Source: Blastocatellia bacterium AA13 (GTDB taxonomy: Bacteria; Acidobacteriota; Blastocatellia; UBA7656). From it: a DNA stretch of 64,000 nt. Positions 18,025-26,472 of the stretch are shown one piece after another. The position numbers and the translations under genes were made by a program. Each line of letters opens with the position of its first letter. The stretch's first letter is position 1. The notes beneath the pieces are model-generated. The model did no database searches. It worked only from the letters and a program-made list of their open reading frames with translations, and was not told the DNA's origin. Location of the stretch: contig QHVH01000036.1 of assembly GCA_003222245.1 (NCBI GenBank), positions 1 to 64,000 on the forward strand, written 5' to 3'.

Positions 18025-18582
18025 ATTAGCAGCTATCAATCGCGAAGAGGATTCAGAGACAAGCGGGATCGCGGACCTTCCGTTCGCGTGAACGAACGCA
18101 TAAGAGTCCCGGAGGTCCGCGTCATCGACGACGATGGGAAACAACTCGGCATAATGCGGCCGCTGGAAGCGCTGCAACTTGCCCGATCCAAGGGACTCGA
18201 CCTCGTCGAAGTGGCTCCCCAGGCTCAGCCGCCGGTCTGCAGAATCGTAAATTTCGGCAAGTATCAATACGAGCAGAAAAAGAAGGCCAAGGAGGCGAAA
18301 GCCAAGCAAACCGTCATAACGGTAAAGGAAATCAAGTTTCGACCAGGCACCGACGAGCACGACTATAATTTCAAGAAGAATCATGCGGCGAAGATTTTAC
18401 AGGACGGCGATAAGGTAAAAGCTACTGTTCACTTCCGCGGACGCGAGATAACCCATAAGGAACTCGGCTACTCGCTTCAAAAGCGGCTCGCCGTCGACCT
18501 CGCGGAAGTCGGCATCGTCGAGGTTATGCCGAAAGTTGAAGGGATGAATATGTTCACCATATTTGCTCCCAAGAAGAAGTGA
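18025..18582 (+). CDS. infC: Translation initiation factor IF-3, AUU start
   Basis: A 185-residue IF-3 that keeps the anticodon-independent binding of subunits and wrong initiator tRNAs away from the 30S ribosome. The familiar N-terminal motif [22 protein letters not shown] and the C-terminal domain ([20 protein letters not shown]) are present. A GTG at 18088 would give a shorter protein, but the ATT at 18025 has a near-perfect Shine-Dalgarno and adds a basic tail. An AUU start on infC is a known autoregulatory device: IF-3 discriminates against AUU and so limits its own synthesis. The gene starts an operon with rpmI (13-base gap), rplT, pheS and pheT. Confidence 0.95.
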   Translation: MSSYQSRRGFRDKRDRGPSVRVNERIRVPEVRVIDDDGKQLGIMRPLEALQLARSKGLDLVEVAPQAQPPVCRIVNFGKYQYEQKKKAKEAKAKQTVITVKEIKFRPGTDEHDYNFKKNHAAKILQDGDKVKATVHFRGREITHKELGYSLQKRLAVDLAEVGIVEVMPKVEGMNMFTIFAPKKK

Positions 18583-18595
18583 CAAGGAGAGAGAA

Positions 18596-18799
18596 ATGCC
18601 AAAACTCAAAACACATAAGGGCGCGGCGAAACGGTTTCGCATTACCGCGACCGGCAAGATCAAACGGGGGCATTCGCATGCCCGGCACATACTTACCAAG
18701 AAGACTACAAAACGGAAGCGCCAGCTCGACATCGACGAGATACTCAAGCCCGCCGATGAAAAGCTTGTCGCCAGGATGCTTCCATACGGAAGAAAATAA
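18596..18799 (+). CDS. rpmI: 50S ribosomal protein L35
   Basis: A 67-residue, very basic ribosomal protein of the large subunit. It shows the full L35 pattern: [15 protein letters not shown] at the N-terminus, [11 protein letters not shown] in the middle and ARMLPYGRK at the end. The start follows GGAGAG by a few bases and lies 13 bases after infC. Its place between infC and rplT is the usual bacterial order. Confidence 0.97.
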   Translation: MPKLKTHKGAAKRFRITATGKIKRGHSHARHILTKKTTKRKRQLDIDEILKPADEKLVARMLPYGRK

Positions 18800-18817
18800 T
18801 CGCGCCATCATATATTC

Positions 18818-18835
18818 GCGCCGCTTTTGCGGCGC
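18818..18835 (+). promoter_or_regulatory. GC-rich hairpin in the rpmI-rplT gap
   Basis: A perfect 7-bp stem (GCGCCGC/GCGGCGC) closed by a TTTT loop, 20 bases before the L20 start. There is no T-run after it, so it is not a classical terminator. It could be part of an L20 control element or an mRNA processing site; either is inference. Confidence 0.5.
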
Positions 18836-18854
18836 AGCCAATTAGGAGTTAGAT

Positions 18855-19226
18855 ATGCCTCGCGCAAAACGTGGAAACAAGAGACTGCTAAAGAGAAAAG
18901 GTATACTCAAGCTTGCACGCGGATATCGCGGCACAAAGAGCAAGCTTTACAGACACGCGAAAGAACAGGTCCAACGATCTCTGAACTTCGCTTTTACCGG
19001 CCGAAAACTGAAGAAGCGCGATTTTAGATCGCTGTGGATAGTTCGCATAGGCGCCGCGGCTCGCGCCAACGGCATCAGCTATAGCCAGTTCATGCACGGC
19101 CTCAAGCTGGCCAACATAACTCTCGATCGCAAGGTGCTGGCCGATCTCGCTGTAAACGAGCCCGCCGCCTTCGCCGAGATAACCGGAAAGGCGAAGGGGG
19201 CGCTCGATTCTTCTCGGGCCGCGTGA
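18855..19226 (+). CDS. rplT: 50S ribosomal protein L20
   Basis: A 123-residue ribosomal protein that binds 23S rRNA early in large-subunit assembly. The pattern [39 protein letters not shown] at the N-terminus and [24 protein letters not shown] in the globular part is typical. Alanine replaces the usual valine in the first motif, which is ordinary variation. TAGGAG precedes the ATG. It ends 18 bases before pheS. Confidence 0.97.
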   Translation: MPRAKRGNKRLLKRKGILKLARGYRGTKSKLYRHAKEQVQRSLNFAFTGRKLKKRDFRSLWIVRIGAAARANGISYSQFMHGLKLANITLDRKVLADLAVNEPAAFAEITGKAKGALDSSRAA

Positions 19227-19244
19227 TCGCGGAGAAGCCGGAAC

Positions 19245-20270
19245 ATGGAACAAAGCCTGAACGAGATTCGTGAGCAGTTCCACCGCGATCTCGATGCGAT
19301 CACAACCGCGGAGTCGCTGGTCGCGATTAGAGACAAGTACCTCGGCAGAAAATCCGGACTGATCGCCGCTTCAAAGAAGAATATAGGCAAGCTCGGCGCG
19401 GACGAACGCGCCGAGTTCGGGCGGCAGGTCAACGAGCTCTCCAGAGAAGTCGAGACCGAGATCGAAAGACTCGACGTGGAGATTTCCGCCCGAAACGAAG
19501 AAGCCGCCCTTCTTCGCGAACGCGTAGATGTGACTCTGCCCGGAACCGGGGCCTCGGGAGGACACCTTCACCCGATCACGCTTGTTCGTCAACGTATCGA
19601 AGATATATTCGTTTCGATGGGCTACTCGGTCGAGGACGGCCCGGAAATCGAGACCCCCTTTTACAACTTCGACGCCCTGAACATCCCTCCCTCGCATCCC
19701 GCGCGAGACTCCGCTGACACCTTCTACGTGTCGGATACGCTCGCTCTCAGGACTCAAACATCGAATGTCCAAATTCACACGATGGAAAGGCAAAAGCCTC
19801 CGTTGAGGGTCATCGCCCCGGGACGGGTGTTCCGCAGGGATACCCCGGACCCGACGCATAATCCGATGTTCTTTCAAGTAGAAGGACTGAACGTGGATCG
19901 ACATATTACGATGGCGGATCTCAAGGGCACGCTCACCAAATTCGTCGAGATGATGTTCGGAGTGAATCTTAGAACTAGATTCCGGCCTTCCTACTTTCCT
20001 TTCACCGAACCGTCGGCCGAAGTCGATTTCAGTTGCTACGTCTGCGATGGCGCCGGGTGCCGCGTGTGCAAAGGGACGGGTTGGATCGAGCTTGGCGGCA
20101 GCGGTATGGTTCACCCGAACGTGCTCGAGACGGTTGGAATTGACCCCGAAGAATTCTCGGGATTTGCATTCGGTCTCGGCATAGATCGAATGGCGGCGCT
20201 TATGTACGGCATAGACGATATACGTCTCCTTTACGAAAATGACGTCAGATTCCTCGAGCAGTTTGCCTAG
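19245..20270 (+). CDS. pheS: Phenylalanyl-tRNA synthetase alpha subunit
   Basis: A 341-residue class II aminoacyl-tRNA synthetase subunit that forms the alpha2-beta2 enzyme with PheT and charges tRNA-Phe. An N-terminal coiled coil (residues 1-90) contacts tRNA. The catalytic core shows [14 protein letters not shown], the class II motif 2 [22 protein letters not shown], and motif 3 [19 protein letters not shown] cysteine-containing insert ([17 protein letters not shown]), seen in many bacterial PheS, is present. It lies inside the infC operon, 18 bases after rplT. Confidence 0.97.
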   Translation: MEQSLNEIREQFHRDLDAITTAESLVAIRDKYLGRKSGLIAASKKNIGKLGADERAEFGRQVNELSREVETEIERLDVEISARNEEAALLRERVDVTLPGTGASGGHLHPITLVRQRIEDIFVSMGYSVEDGPEIETPFYNFDALNIPPSHPARDSADTFYVSDTLALRTQTSNVQIHTMERQKPPLRVIAPGRVFRRDTPDPTHNPMFFQVEGLNVDRHITMADLKGTLTKFVEMMFGVNLRTRFRPSYFPFTEPSAEVDFSCYVCDGAGCRVCKGTGWIELGGSGMVHPNVLETVGIDPEEFSGFAFGLGIDRMAALMYGIDDIRLLYENDVRFLEQFA

Positions 20271-20274
20271 CGCT

Positions 20275-20294
20275 CCGCCGGCTTCGACCGGCGG
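20275..20294 (+). promoter_or_regulatory. Perfect hairpin in the pheS-pheT gap
   Basis: CCGCCGG and CCGGCGG form a 7-bp stem around a 6-base loop, directly after the pheS stop. There is no T-run, so transcript processing or attenuation is as plausible as termination. pheT has its own start 72 bases further on. Confidence 0.5.
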
Positions 20295-20366
20295 TTCCTC
20301 ACTTTCCCTCATTGTTTTCAGATCCATACTAAAATACGTAAGAATCAGGAAGAGGATTACCGATCA

Positions 20367-22415
20367 ATGAAGATCAGTTATCAGTGGCTGAAAGAGCTTG
20401 TGGCGCTGAGGACGACGCCGCAAGAGCTTGCGGAGAAGCTCACGATGGCGGGGCTCGCGGTGGATTCCGTGGAAGAGCACGGCGGCGATTTCATACTCGA
20501 TTTCGATTTGACCTCCAACAGGCCGGACGCCCTCTCCCACTTCGGGATCGCTCGCGAAGCCGCGATCGTCTGCGGCGGTCGGCTAATCTCACCGCTCGTT
20601 GAACTGAGCGAGTCGTCGGAAACCGCAGAATCGGCGGCCGGTATTCAAATAGCCGAGCCAACTCTCTGTCCGCGTTACGCGGCCCGCCTTATCAAAGGAG
20701 TCAAAGTCGGCTCGTCTCCGAAGTGGCTCGTCGATCGATTGGAAGCGATTGGTCAGCGTTCGATCAATAATATTGCTGATATCTCAAACTATGTAATGTT
20801 TGAAATGGGCCAGCCCACGCATGCTTTCGATCTTCACACATTAAAGGGACGGCGCATCATCGTGAGGCGAGCTCAACCCGGAGAGATATTGAGAACGTTG
20901 GATGGGGTTGATCGAACGTTGTCGCCCGAAATGCTCGTGATCGCCGATGCCGAACGCGCGGTCGCGGTCGCCGGCGTGATGGGAGGCGAAGAGACGGAGA
21001 TCAGCTCGGCTACCACTGATGTGCTCCTCGAAAGCGCCTATTTTGATCCGGATTCCGTGCGACACACTTCGCGCGAGCTTGGATTGACTACGGAAGCATC
21101 TTATAGGTTTGAGAGAGGCGCCGATTTTGATGCGGCGGTTCGCGCGGCTGACAGAGCGTCTCGATTGATAGCCGAAATAGCGGGCGGCGTCGTTTTGCAA
21201 GGCGTGTTAGACGAATATCCTGCGCCGATAACGCGTACGCCGGTTCCGCTTCGAGAAGCGAGAATCGAGCGTCTGACAGGTCTAAAGGTCGAGATCGAGC
21301 GCGCGGCTGAGATTCTGACCGCTCTGGAATTCAGAGTCGAGCTGCTCAAAGAAAGATACGAGCTGCTGGCGCTGCCGCCGTCGTTCCGCATCGACGTCTC
21401 TCGCGAAGAGGATCTCGTGGAGGAGGTCGCGAGACACATCGGCTACGAGAAAATCGCTCTGACGGTTCCTGAATGGTCGGGTACGGGAGCATACCTCGCC
21501 GGTGAAACCATTCGCCGCGGTCTTCGACGGGAGCTGCTTTCATCGGGTTTTGATGAAGCAATCTCATTTAGCTTCGCCGCGGGCGAGCGGGACCGTCTGT
21601 TCAGGAGCTCAGAAACCGATACACCGACGATAACCAACCCGATAGACGCCAATGAGACCGCGATGCGCGGCTCGCTCATCACCAGGCTATTGGAATCGAT
21701 TCAGGGAAACTTCAATAAGGGCACAAAGGATGTGAAGCTGTTTGAAATCGGCCGCGTATTCGGCCGCGTGGCTGCCGATGGACGACCACAAGAGAGGGAG
21801 CGGCTGGCGCTGATCATGACGGGCATGGCCGAGCCCGGAAGCTGGCGAGAGAAGCAGCAAATAGATTTCTTTGATCTCAAAGGCGCGGTCCAAAGTGTGA
21901 TGCAATCGTCAAACGTCTCTGGCTTTACAATCGAAAGGGCCAGTGTAGAATACCTGCATCCTGGACAGTCGGCGGCGCTGATTAAGGACGGCCGGCAGGT
22001 AGCGATGTTTGGCCGGTTGCATCCCCGGATTGCGGCGCTGTACAAGTTTCGCCAGGCCGTGTTCGTAGCCGAGCTCGAGCTTGGCGAGCTTCTGGAGACG
22101 GCCGGCCATCAGATTCGTTACCGGGGACTGCCAAGATTCCCAGCCTCATCGCGTGATGTTTCGGCGCTCGTGCAGGACGACGTTTCATGGCGAGACATCG
22201 AAGAAACTATCTCCGATCTCGGGTTCGGGGAAATTGAATCGGTCAATGTCTTTGATGTGTACGCGGGTCGCGGTATACCGGAAGGGAGCCGGTCACTTGC
22301 TTTCAGGATCACTTATCGCAGCCAGGATGCGACGCTTACGGACGAGCAGGTCAACCTGATGCAGGAGAAAGTGAAGGAAGCTCTCGAAGGACGGCTTAAG
22401 ATTCAACTTCGATGA
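20367..22415 (+). CDS. pheT: Phenylalanyl-tRNA synthetase beta subunit, short form
   Basis: A 682-residue beta subunit, about 100 residues shorter than the E. coli protein. Right after [14 protein letters not shown] the sequence goes straight to [22 protein letters not shown], so the EMAP-like tRNA-binding domain usually inserted near residues 40-150 is absent. The B3/4 editing domain ([20 protein letters not shown]), the B5 domains, the catalytic-like core and the C-terminal anticodon-binding domain ([27 protein letters not shown]) are all present. The short form appears in several phyla, and loss of the domain does not imply loss of activity. Transcribed with pheS. Confidence 0.95.
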   Translation: MKISYQWLKELVALRTTPQELAEKLTMAGLAVDSVEEHGGDFILDFDLTSNRPDALSHFGIAREAAIVCGGRLISPLVELSESSETAESAAGIQIAEPTLCPRYAARLIKGVKVGSSPKWLVDRLEAIGQRSINNIADISNYVMFEMGQPTHAFDLHTLKGRRIIVRRAQPGEILRTLDGVDRTLSPEMLVIADAERAVAVAGVMGGEETEISSATTDVLLESAYFDPDSVRHTSRELGLTTEASYRFERGADFDAAVRAADRASRLIAEIAGGVVLQGVLDEYPAPITRTPVPLREARIERLTGLKVEIERAAEILTALEFRVELLKERYELLALPPSFRIDVSREEDLVEEVARHIGYEKIALTVPEWSGTGAYLAGETIRRGLRRELLSSGFDEAISFSFAAGERDRLFRSSETDTPTITNPIDANETAMRGSLITRLLESIQGNFNKGTKDVKLFEIGRVFGRVAADGRPQERERLALIMTGMAEPGSWREKQQIDFFDLKGAVQSVMQSSNVSGFTIERASVEYLHPGQSAALIKDGRQVAMFGRLHPRIAALYKFRQAVFVAELELGELLETAGHQIRYRGLPRFPASSRDVSALVQDDVSWRDIEETISDLGFGEIESVNVFDVYAGRGIPEGSRSLAFRITYRSQDATLTDEQVNLMQEKVKEALEGRLKIQLR

Positions 22416-22476
22416 ATCGCGCGGTCGCGGATGCTATGATCGATCACTGGAATCCGATTAGAGCGGTGGAGGTCGA

Positions 22477-22743
22477 GTGAGCGCAACGTACGGGCTCGAG
22501 AAACTCTCACATCTCGAAGACAAAATCTATCGCACTGTAGAGCAATTCAAGCGCGAACGGAATCAGCGCGAAGCGCTGGAGCGGGAACTCGCCGGCCTTA
22601 GACGCGAATTAATCGAAGTGCGCGATGAAAAGGTGCGGCTTGAGGCTCAAACCGAACGCCTGATAAGCGAACGAGAAACGATCAAGCAGAAAGTGGAAGC
22701 GATGCTCGAAGCAATCGCCATACTGGAAAGCGAAGAAGAGTAG
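22477..22743 (+). CDS. ZapB-like coiled-coil protein
   Basis: An 88-residue, almost wholly coiled-coil, strongly charged protein from a GTG start preceded by GGTGGAGG. Its heptad-like pattern (LSHLEDKIYRTVEQFKRERNQREALERELAGLRREL) recalls ZapB or similar small coiled-coil cell-division factors. The position between pheT and zapA fits that role, but coiled coils are poor evidence of homology, so the name is tentative. Confidence 0.75.
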   Translation: MSATYGLEKLSHLEDKIYRTVEQFKRERNQREALERELAGLRRELIEVRDEKVRLEAQTERLISERETIKQKVEAMLEAIAILESEEE

Positions 22744-22957
22744 GAGAGAGGCAATCGGCAGTCAGCGATCCGCGGTGAGCTTTCAGTGATCAGCAGTCAG
22801 TGATCAGCTATGAGCTTCAGCAAACAGCTTTTTAGTTACAGCTTCACCGGACGATGTCAGCTACGGATCAACACGATGACTCTTGTATTCGAGGATCATC
22901 GTTAGCCATAAACCAACGCGCTGACACCCGGCGCCTGGAGACCTGTTTTGGAGGCGT
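22744..22957. repeat. Low-complexity CAGTGATCAGC-type repeats
   Basis: Between the coiled-coil gene and zapA, short variants of CAGTCAGTGATCAGC recur at about 22757-22830. The segment looks like non-coding simple repeat and I see no gene in it. Confidence 0.5.
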
Positions 22958-23275
22958 ATGGCGGCAATGCCAAATCAATCCATCAAAGTAGTCATTTACA
23001 ATCAGACCTACACGCTGCGAAGCGATCACGATCCGGCGTACATTCAGGAACTGGCCGCCTATGTCGATGAGCGGATGAATGAAATCGCCAGCGGCAGCAT
23101 GACTGTGGACTCACTGCGAGTGGCGATACTCGCGGGCATTCAGATTGCCGATGAGCTGCACCAATCGCGCCGAGAACTGAAAGACACCGAGCAGGAGGTC
23201 GCCGAACGGAGCACGAAATACGCGGAGCTGCTTGATCAATTCCTACGCGCGGAGATGAACGGCGACGGCGTGTAG
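22958..23275 (+). CDS. zapA: Cell division protein ZapA
   Basis: A 105-residue ZapA homologue that binds FtsZ and bundles its filaments at the division ring. The N-terminal globular part is typical (KVVIYNQTYTLRSDHDPAYIQELAAYVDERMNEIA), followed by AILAGIQIADELHQ and a C-terminal coiled coil. Two starts are possible: 22958, three bases after GGAGG, or the ATG at 22967, with a 12-base spacer. The difference is three residues. It is followed by a 500-base non-coding stretch with strong inverted repeats. Confidence 0.9.
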   Translation: MAAMPNQSIKVVIYNQTYTLRSDHDPAYIQELAAYVDERMNEIASGSMTVDSLRVAILAGIQIADELHQSRRELKDTEQEVAERSTKYAELLDQFLRAEMNGDGV

Positions 23276-23469
23276 AGCAAATAGTGTTGAGCCTTCAAAT
23301 TGATCCGAGCAACGAGAAGCTAGTCTTCTTTGGGAGGCTCCCCGCCGCTTGAATCATTATCTGCTTGAATCATGTATTGACCCGCTCTGAATCGGTCGTG
23401 TAATATCCAACGCGGTAGAGGGCTTCTACGAAGTGCGTGATTGTATTATTGATTTTTTACCAACGTTAT

Positions 23470-23612
23470 GACACCGGGGGCCAGGTATAGTTCTGGCACG
23501 TGCATGCCCCGCAATGTCGGGGACGCTAACGCCAGTGCTCAGGTCACCCACCTGTTGAAAAACAGGTCTAAAAGTCAGTAATGCACACGGCCGAGCGGTT
23601 GCCCTCACTGCC
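23470..23612. ncRNA. Palindrome-rich intergenic element (possible structured RNA or dispersed repeat)
   Basis: Within the 500-base gap between zapA and ymdB several perfect inverted repeats are packed together. They are GCCAG/CTGGC, CCCCG/CGGGG, ACCTGTT/AACAGGT with a GAAA loop, and a long-range GTGCAT/ATGCAC pair enclosing the last two hairpins. An outer GGGGGC/GCCCTC stem closes the whole. The 6S RNA gene sits next to zapA in proteobacteria, so a 6S-like RNA is one option. A REP-like or transposon-derived repeat is the other. The rest of the gap (23276-23470 and 23612-23776) shows nothing I can name. Confidence 0.4.
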
Positions 23613-23776
23613 TTCATCTTTTTAAGTTCTGATCCGTCCCAAAAATGTTGAGTTCATTTCTGTCGTCTCTAGAGATTAATGTGTCACTCTACCTCGGCTA
23701 TTTTGCGCGAACATTTGTATCGATAGATTGCAGTTGAATTGAAGCCGCGTCGCTGATTTCTTTACTCAGAGGATCG

Positions 23777-24562
23777 ATGAAAGTCATTGCCATTGGAGAT
23801 GTAGTCGGTAGACCCGGAAGAACCATCCTCTGCGAATCCGCAGCTCGGCTCAAAGATCAGTACGAAGCGGAATTCTTAATAGCCAACGTCGAAAACGCGG
23901 CTTCAGGCGTAGGCATTACTCCCGTCATTGCCGATGAGATCCTTGAAGCAGGCGTCGACGTGATGACCTCAGGAAATCACATCTTCGACAAAAAAGAAGT
24001 AGTGCCATACATACAGAGTCAGCCAAGGCTGTTGAGGCCGGCGAACTACCCGCCCGATACGCCCGGCCGGGGTCTCTGGGTCGGCTCAACGAATTCGGGA
24101 ACCCAGGTCGCAGTCATCAATATTCAAGGCCGAGTCTTCATGCCTCCCAATGACTCGCAGTTCAAGATAGTAGACCAGATCGTCAACGAACTGTCCGGAC
24201 GCGTGAAGGTAGTCATCGTAGATCATCACGCTGAAGCAAGCTCCGAGAAGATCGCTATGGGCAGGTTTCTCGATGGCAGAGTGTCCGCGGTTGTTGGCTC
24301 ACACACACACGTTCAAACGGCGGACGAGCAGATTCTGCCGGGTGGAACGGGCTATATCACGGATCTCGGAATGACCGGTCCGCACGACGGAATTATCGGT
24401 GTTAAGTCCGAGCTTGTGCTTGCTCGGTTCCTTCGCGCACTCCCGGTGCGATTCGAAACTTCGACGGGCGCCGGCGTACTTCACGGCGTCGTTATCGATA
24501 TTGATGAGAGAACCGGAAAGGCGTCTGCGATTGAACGGCTTGAAGTCGGAGCCGCTGGTTAA
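23777..24562 (+). CDS. ymdB: YmdB-family metallophosphoesterase
   Basis: A 261-residue binuclear metallophosphoesterase of the YmdB/TIGR00282 family, cyclic-nucleotide phosphodiesterases in the cases studied. Metal-binding motifs are visible in order: AIGDVVGRPGR (D), NVENAASG (N, E), SGNHIFDKKEV (N, H), VDHHAEASSEK (H) and GSHTHVQTADEQ (H, H). GAGGATCG precedes the ATG. In many bacteria ymdB sits beside the RNase Y gene; here rny is not adjacent. Confidence 0.92.
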   Translation: MKVIAIGDVVGRPGRTILCESAARLKDQYEAEFLIANVENAASGVGITPVIADEILEAGVDVMTSGNHIFDKKEVVPYIQSQPRLLRPANYPPDTPGRGLWVGSTNSGTQVAVINIQGRVFMPPNDSQFKIVDQIVNELSGRVKVVIVDHHAEASSEKIAMGRFLDGRVSAVVGSHTHVQTADEQILPGGTGYITDLGMTGPHDGIIGVKSELVLARFLRALPVRFETSTGAGVLHGVVIDIDERTGKASAIERLEVGAAG

Positions 24563-24773
24563 TCCAACCCTGAAAAGGGGCGACCTGAGCCGTCGAATCC
24601 AGGTCGCTCTCCCCAAGTTTGCTCCGCCCAGAATACTTCCCAAGTCACCCAGCCTTAGCTGCTCTCCTGATGCGACGAACCTGCCGGCGTCTTGAGTCCT
24701 CTGAAGCCAATTGTAAGCTCGCGGAAGCTCTCTACTCTTCGCGCCTCTCAACCAAGTCGCTACTCGAGGCGGA

Positions 24774-26123
24774 TCATTGTTTCAGGCATCTTTCAATTGC
24801 CTGATCTATCACGTTCACGGCGAAGTCTGCTTGGTCGCGTTCGATTATCAGCGGCGGAGACAAGCGAATTGTTGATTCACCCGCCCCCAAAAGAACCAGT
24901 CCATGATGGAAACAGTCCACGACGACGCGATCTCTCAGCTCCGGCCAAGGTTCCATCGTTCCGCGGTCTTTCACTAACTCTACGCCGATCATAAGCCCCA
25001 GCCCTCTCACATCAGCTATGCAGGAGTGCTTTTCTTTTATCTCTTGCAGCCGATCGAGCAAATAAACACCAAGCACCGCCGCATTGTCGATCAGGCCGTT
25101 CTCAATCAACTCGAATATTTTGAGCGAGGCCGCAATGGCGACTGGATTTCCTCCGAAGGTCGAAGCGTGGGCTCCGACGTGCCAGTTCATTAAGTCTGCG
25201 CGAGCCAGCGTGACGCCAAGCGGAAGTCCTCCGGCGATCGCCTTCGCCATGCAGATGATGTCCGGCACGACGCCCGAGTGGCCGACTGCCCACATTTTTC
25301 CGGTTTTTCCCATACCTGACTGCACTTCGTCCAGAATCAGCACGATTCCGTGTTCGTCGCATATTCTTCGAAGCTCTGGAAGGAAATCCGGTGACGGGAC
25401 GATATAGCCGCCTTCTCCCTGAACCGCCTCAACGACGATGGCCGCGCAGTCCTCGGGCGGAACCGTAGTCTTGAACAAGCTCTCTTCAATGTAACGGACG
25501 ACGCACTTGCCGGCGCTCTCGCCTGATCGGCGGTCGAGCGGGCAGCGTAACGGGTTTGCATAAGGTACGTGAGTGACATCCAAAGCCTGCGGACCAAATC
25601 CGCGCCGCTGCGTTGCTCGCGAAGCCGTCAACGAGAGCGCTCCGAAAGTTCTGCCGTGAAACGCTCCGCGAAATGCTATTAGCTTGCTGCGGCCCGTTGA
25701 ATAAATCGCCGCTTTGACGGCGCCCTCGATTGCTTCCGCTCCTGAATTACTATAGTGGACGCGCTTCAAATGACTGCCGGGAGTCACCTGATTTAATTTT
25801 TCGGCGAGCTCCGTCATTTGTGGATAGTAGTAATCGGTTCCGCAGATGTGTGTGAACTCGCGGGCCTGACGGGCTATGACTTCTGCTATCTCCGGATTGC
25901 CGTGCCCTACGGCGGCTACGGCCACGCCGGCGTTGAAATCGAGGAAGATATTTCCATCGACATCTTCAATCAGGGCGCGAGCGCCGCGCTTCATTACAAG
26001 CGGATAAGGCCGTGTGTAAGAAGGCGAGATATAGCGATGATCTTTTTCGAGGACCTCTTTCGCTCTCGGTCCTGGTAAATCGGTAATAATCTCCGGCAGC
26101 TTCGCCTCGGTAAGTGTCTGCAT
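24774..26123 (-). CDS. Class III (acetylornithine/GABA-type) aminotransferase
   Basis: A 449-residue PLP-dependent class III aminotransferase. The PLP lysine is K294 in CMAKAIAGGLPLG, preceded by the class III cofactor motif LILDEVQSGMGKTG. The substrate-entry region (NSGAEAIEGAVKAA and FHGRTFGALSLTASRATQRRGF) is typical of the acetylornithine, 4-aminobutyrate and lysine aminotransferase branch. The N-terminus is longer than ArgD proper and favours the GABA/5-aminovalerate-like subgroup, but substrate specificity cannot be settled by reading. The start has GGAGG five bases upstream. It stands alone on the minus strand. Confidence 0.88.
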   Translation of the reverse strand: MQTLTEAKLPEIITDLPGPRAKEVLEKDHRYISPSYTRPYPLVMKRGARALIEDVDGNIFLDFNAGVAVAAVGHGNPEIAEVIARQAREFTHICGTDYYYPQMTELAEKLNQVTPGSHLKRVHYSNSGAEAIEGAVKAAIYSTGRSKLIAFRGAFHGRTFGALSLTASRATQRRGFGPQALDVTHVPYANPLRCPLDRRSGESAGKCVVRYIEESLFKTTVPPEDCAAIVVEAVQGEGGYIVPSPDFLPELRRICDEHGIVLILDEVQSGMGKTGKMWAVGHSGVVPDIICMAKAIAGGLPLGVTLARADLMNWHVGAHASTFGGNPVAIAASLKIFELIENGLIDNAAVLGVYLLDRLQEIKEKHSCIADVRGLGLMIGVELVKDRGTMEPWPELRDRVVVDCFHHGLVLLGAGESTIRLSPPLIIERDQADFAVNVIDQAIERCLKQ

Positions 26124-26298
26124 AAGTCCTCCATAGGTCGGTTAGAAAATGAATGAATCGACAAAAAGGATGCAGAAGAATGCCGAGGCTATTAATCTCC
26201 GAAGAGGTTTGGGCGAGTAGAGACGGGAGTATGGCTCTTGTAGAAATTCATGGAACGGTGTCCTTTGGAGCTGACCTCCATCTTAACATTCGGGGAGA

Positions 26299-26362
26299 AG
26301 CTCTATCAAACAAAGCTCTATCAACGCTATCAAACGAGCTCTATCAAACGAGCTCTATCAAA
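26299..26362 (+). repeat. Imperfect tandem CTCTATCAAACGA repeats
   Basis: About five imperfect copies of a 12-15 base unit (GCTCTATCAAACGA) run in tandem in the gap before the carboxylase gene. The gap (26124-26472) shows no credible gene; an open frame through it is a by-product of the repeat. Confidence 0.7.
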
Positions 26363-26472
26363 GAATGCCGCCTTTGATTGAAAGATGGCCCGTAGTCTCA
26401 AGCATCGGTAGAATGCTGAACCGCGGGGCCCTGCGTCAGCGGGCCTATTCTATTGTCGAAGGAGATCATAAC

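Noticed and set aside
26153-26377. Plus-strand frame of about 74 residues before the carboxylase
   Set aside because: Its second half is translated tandem repeat and there is no domain. Not called a gene.
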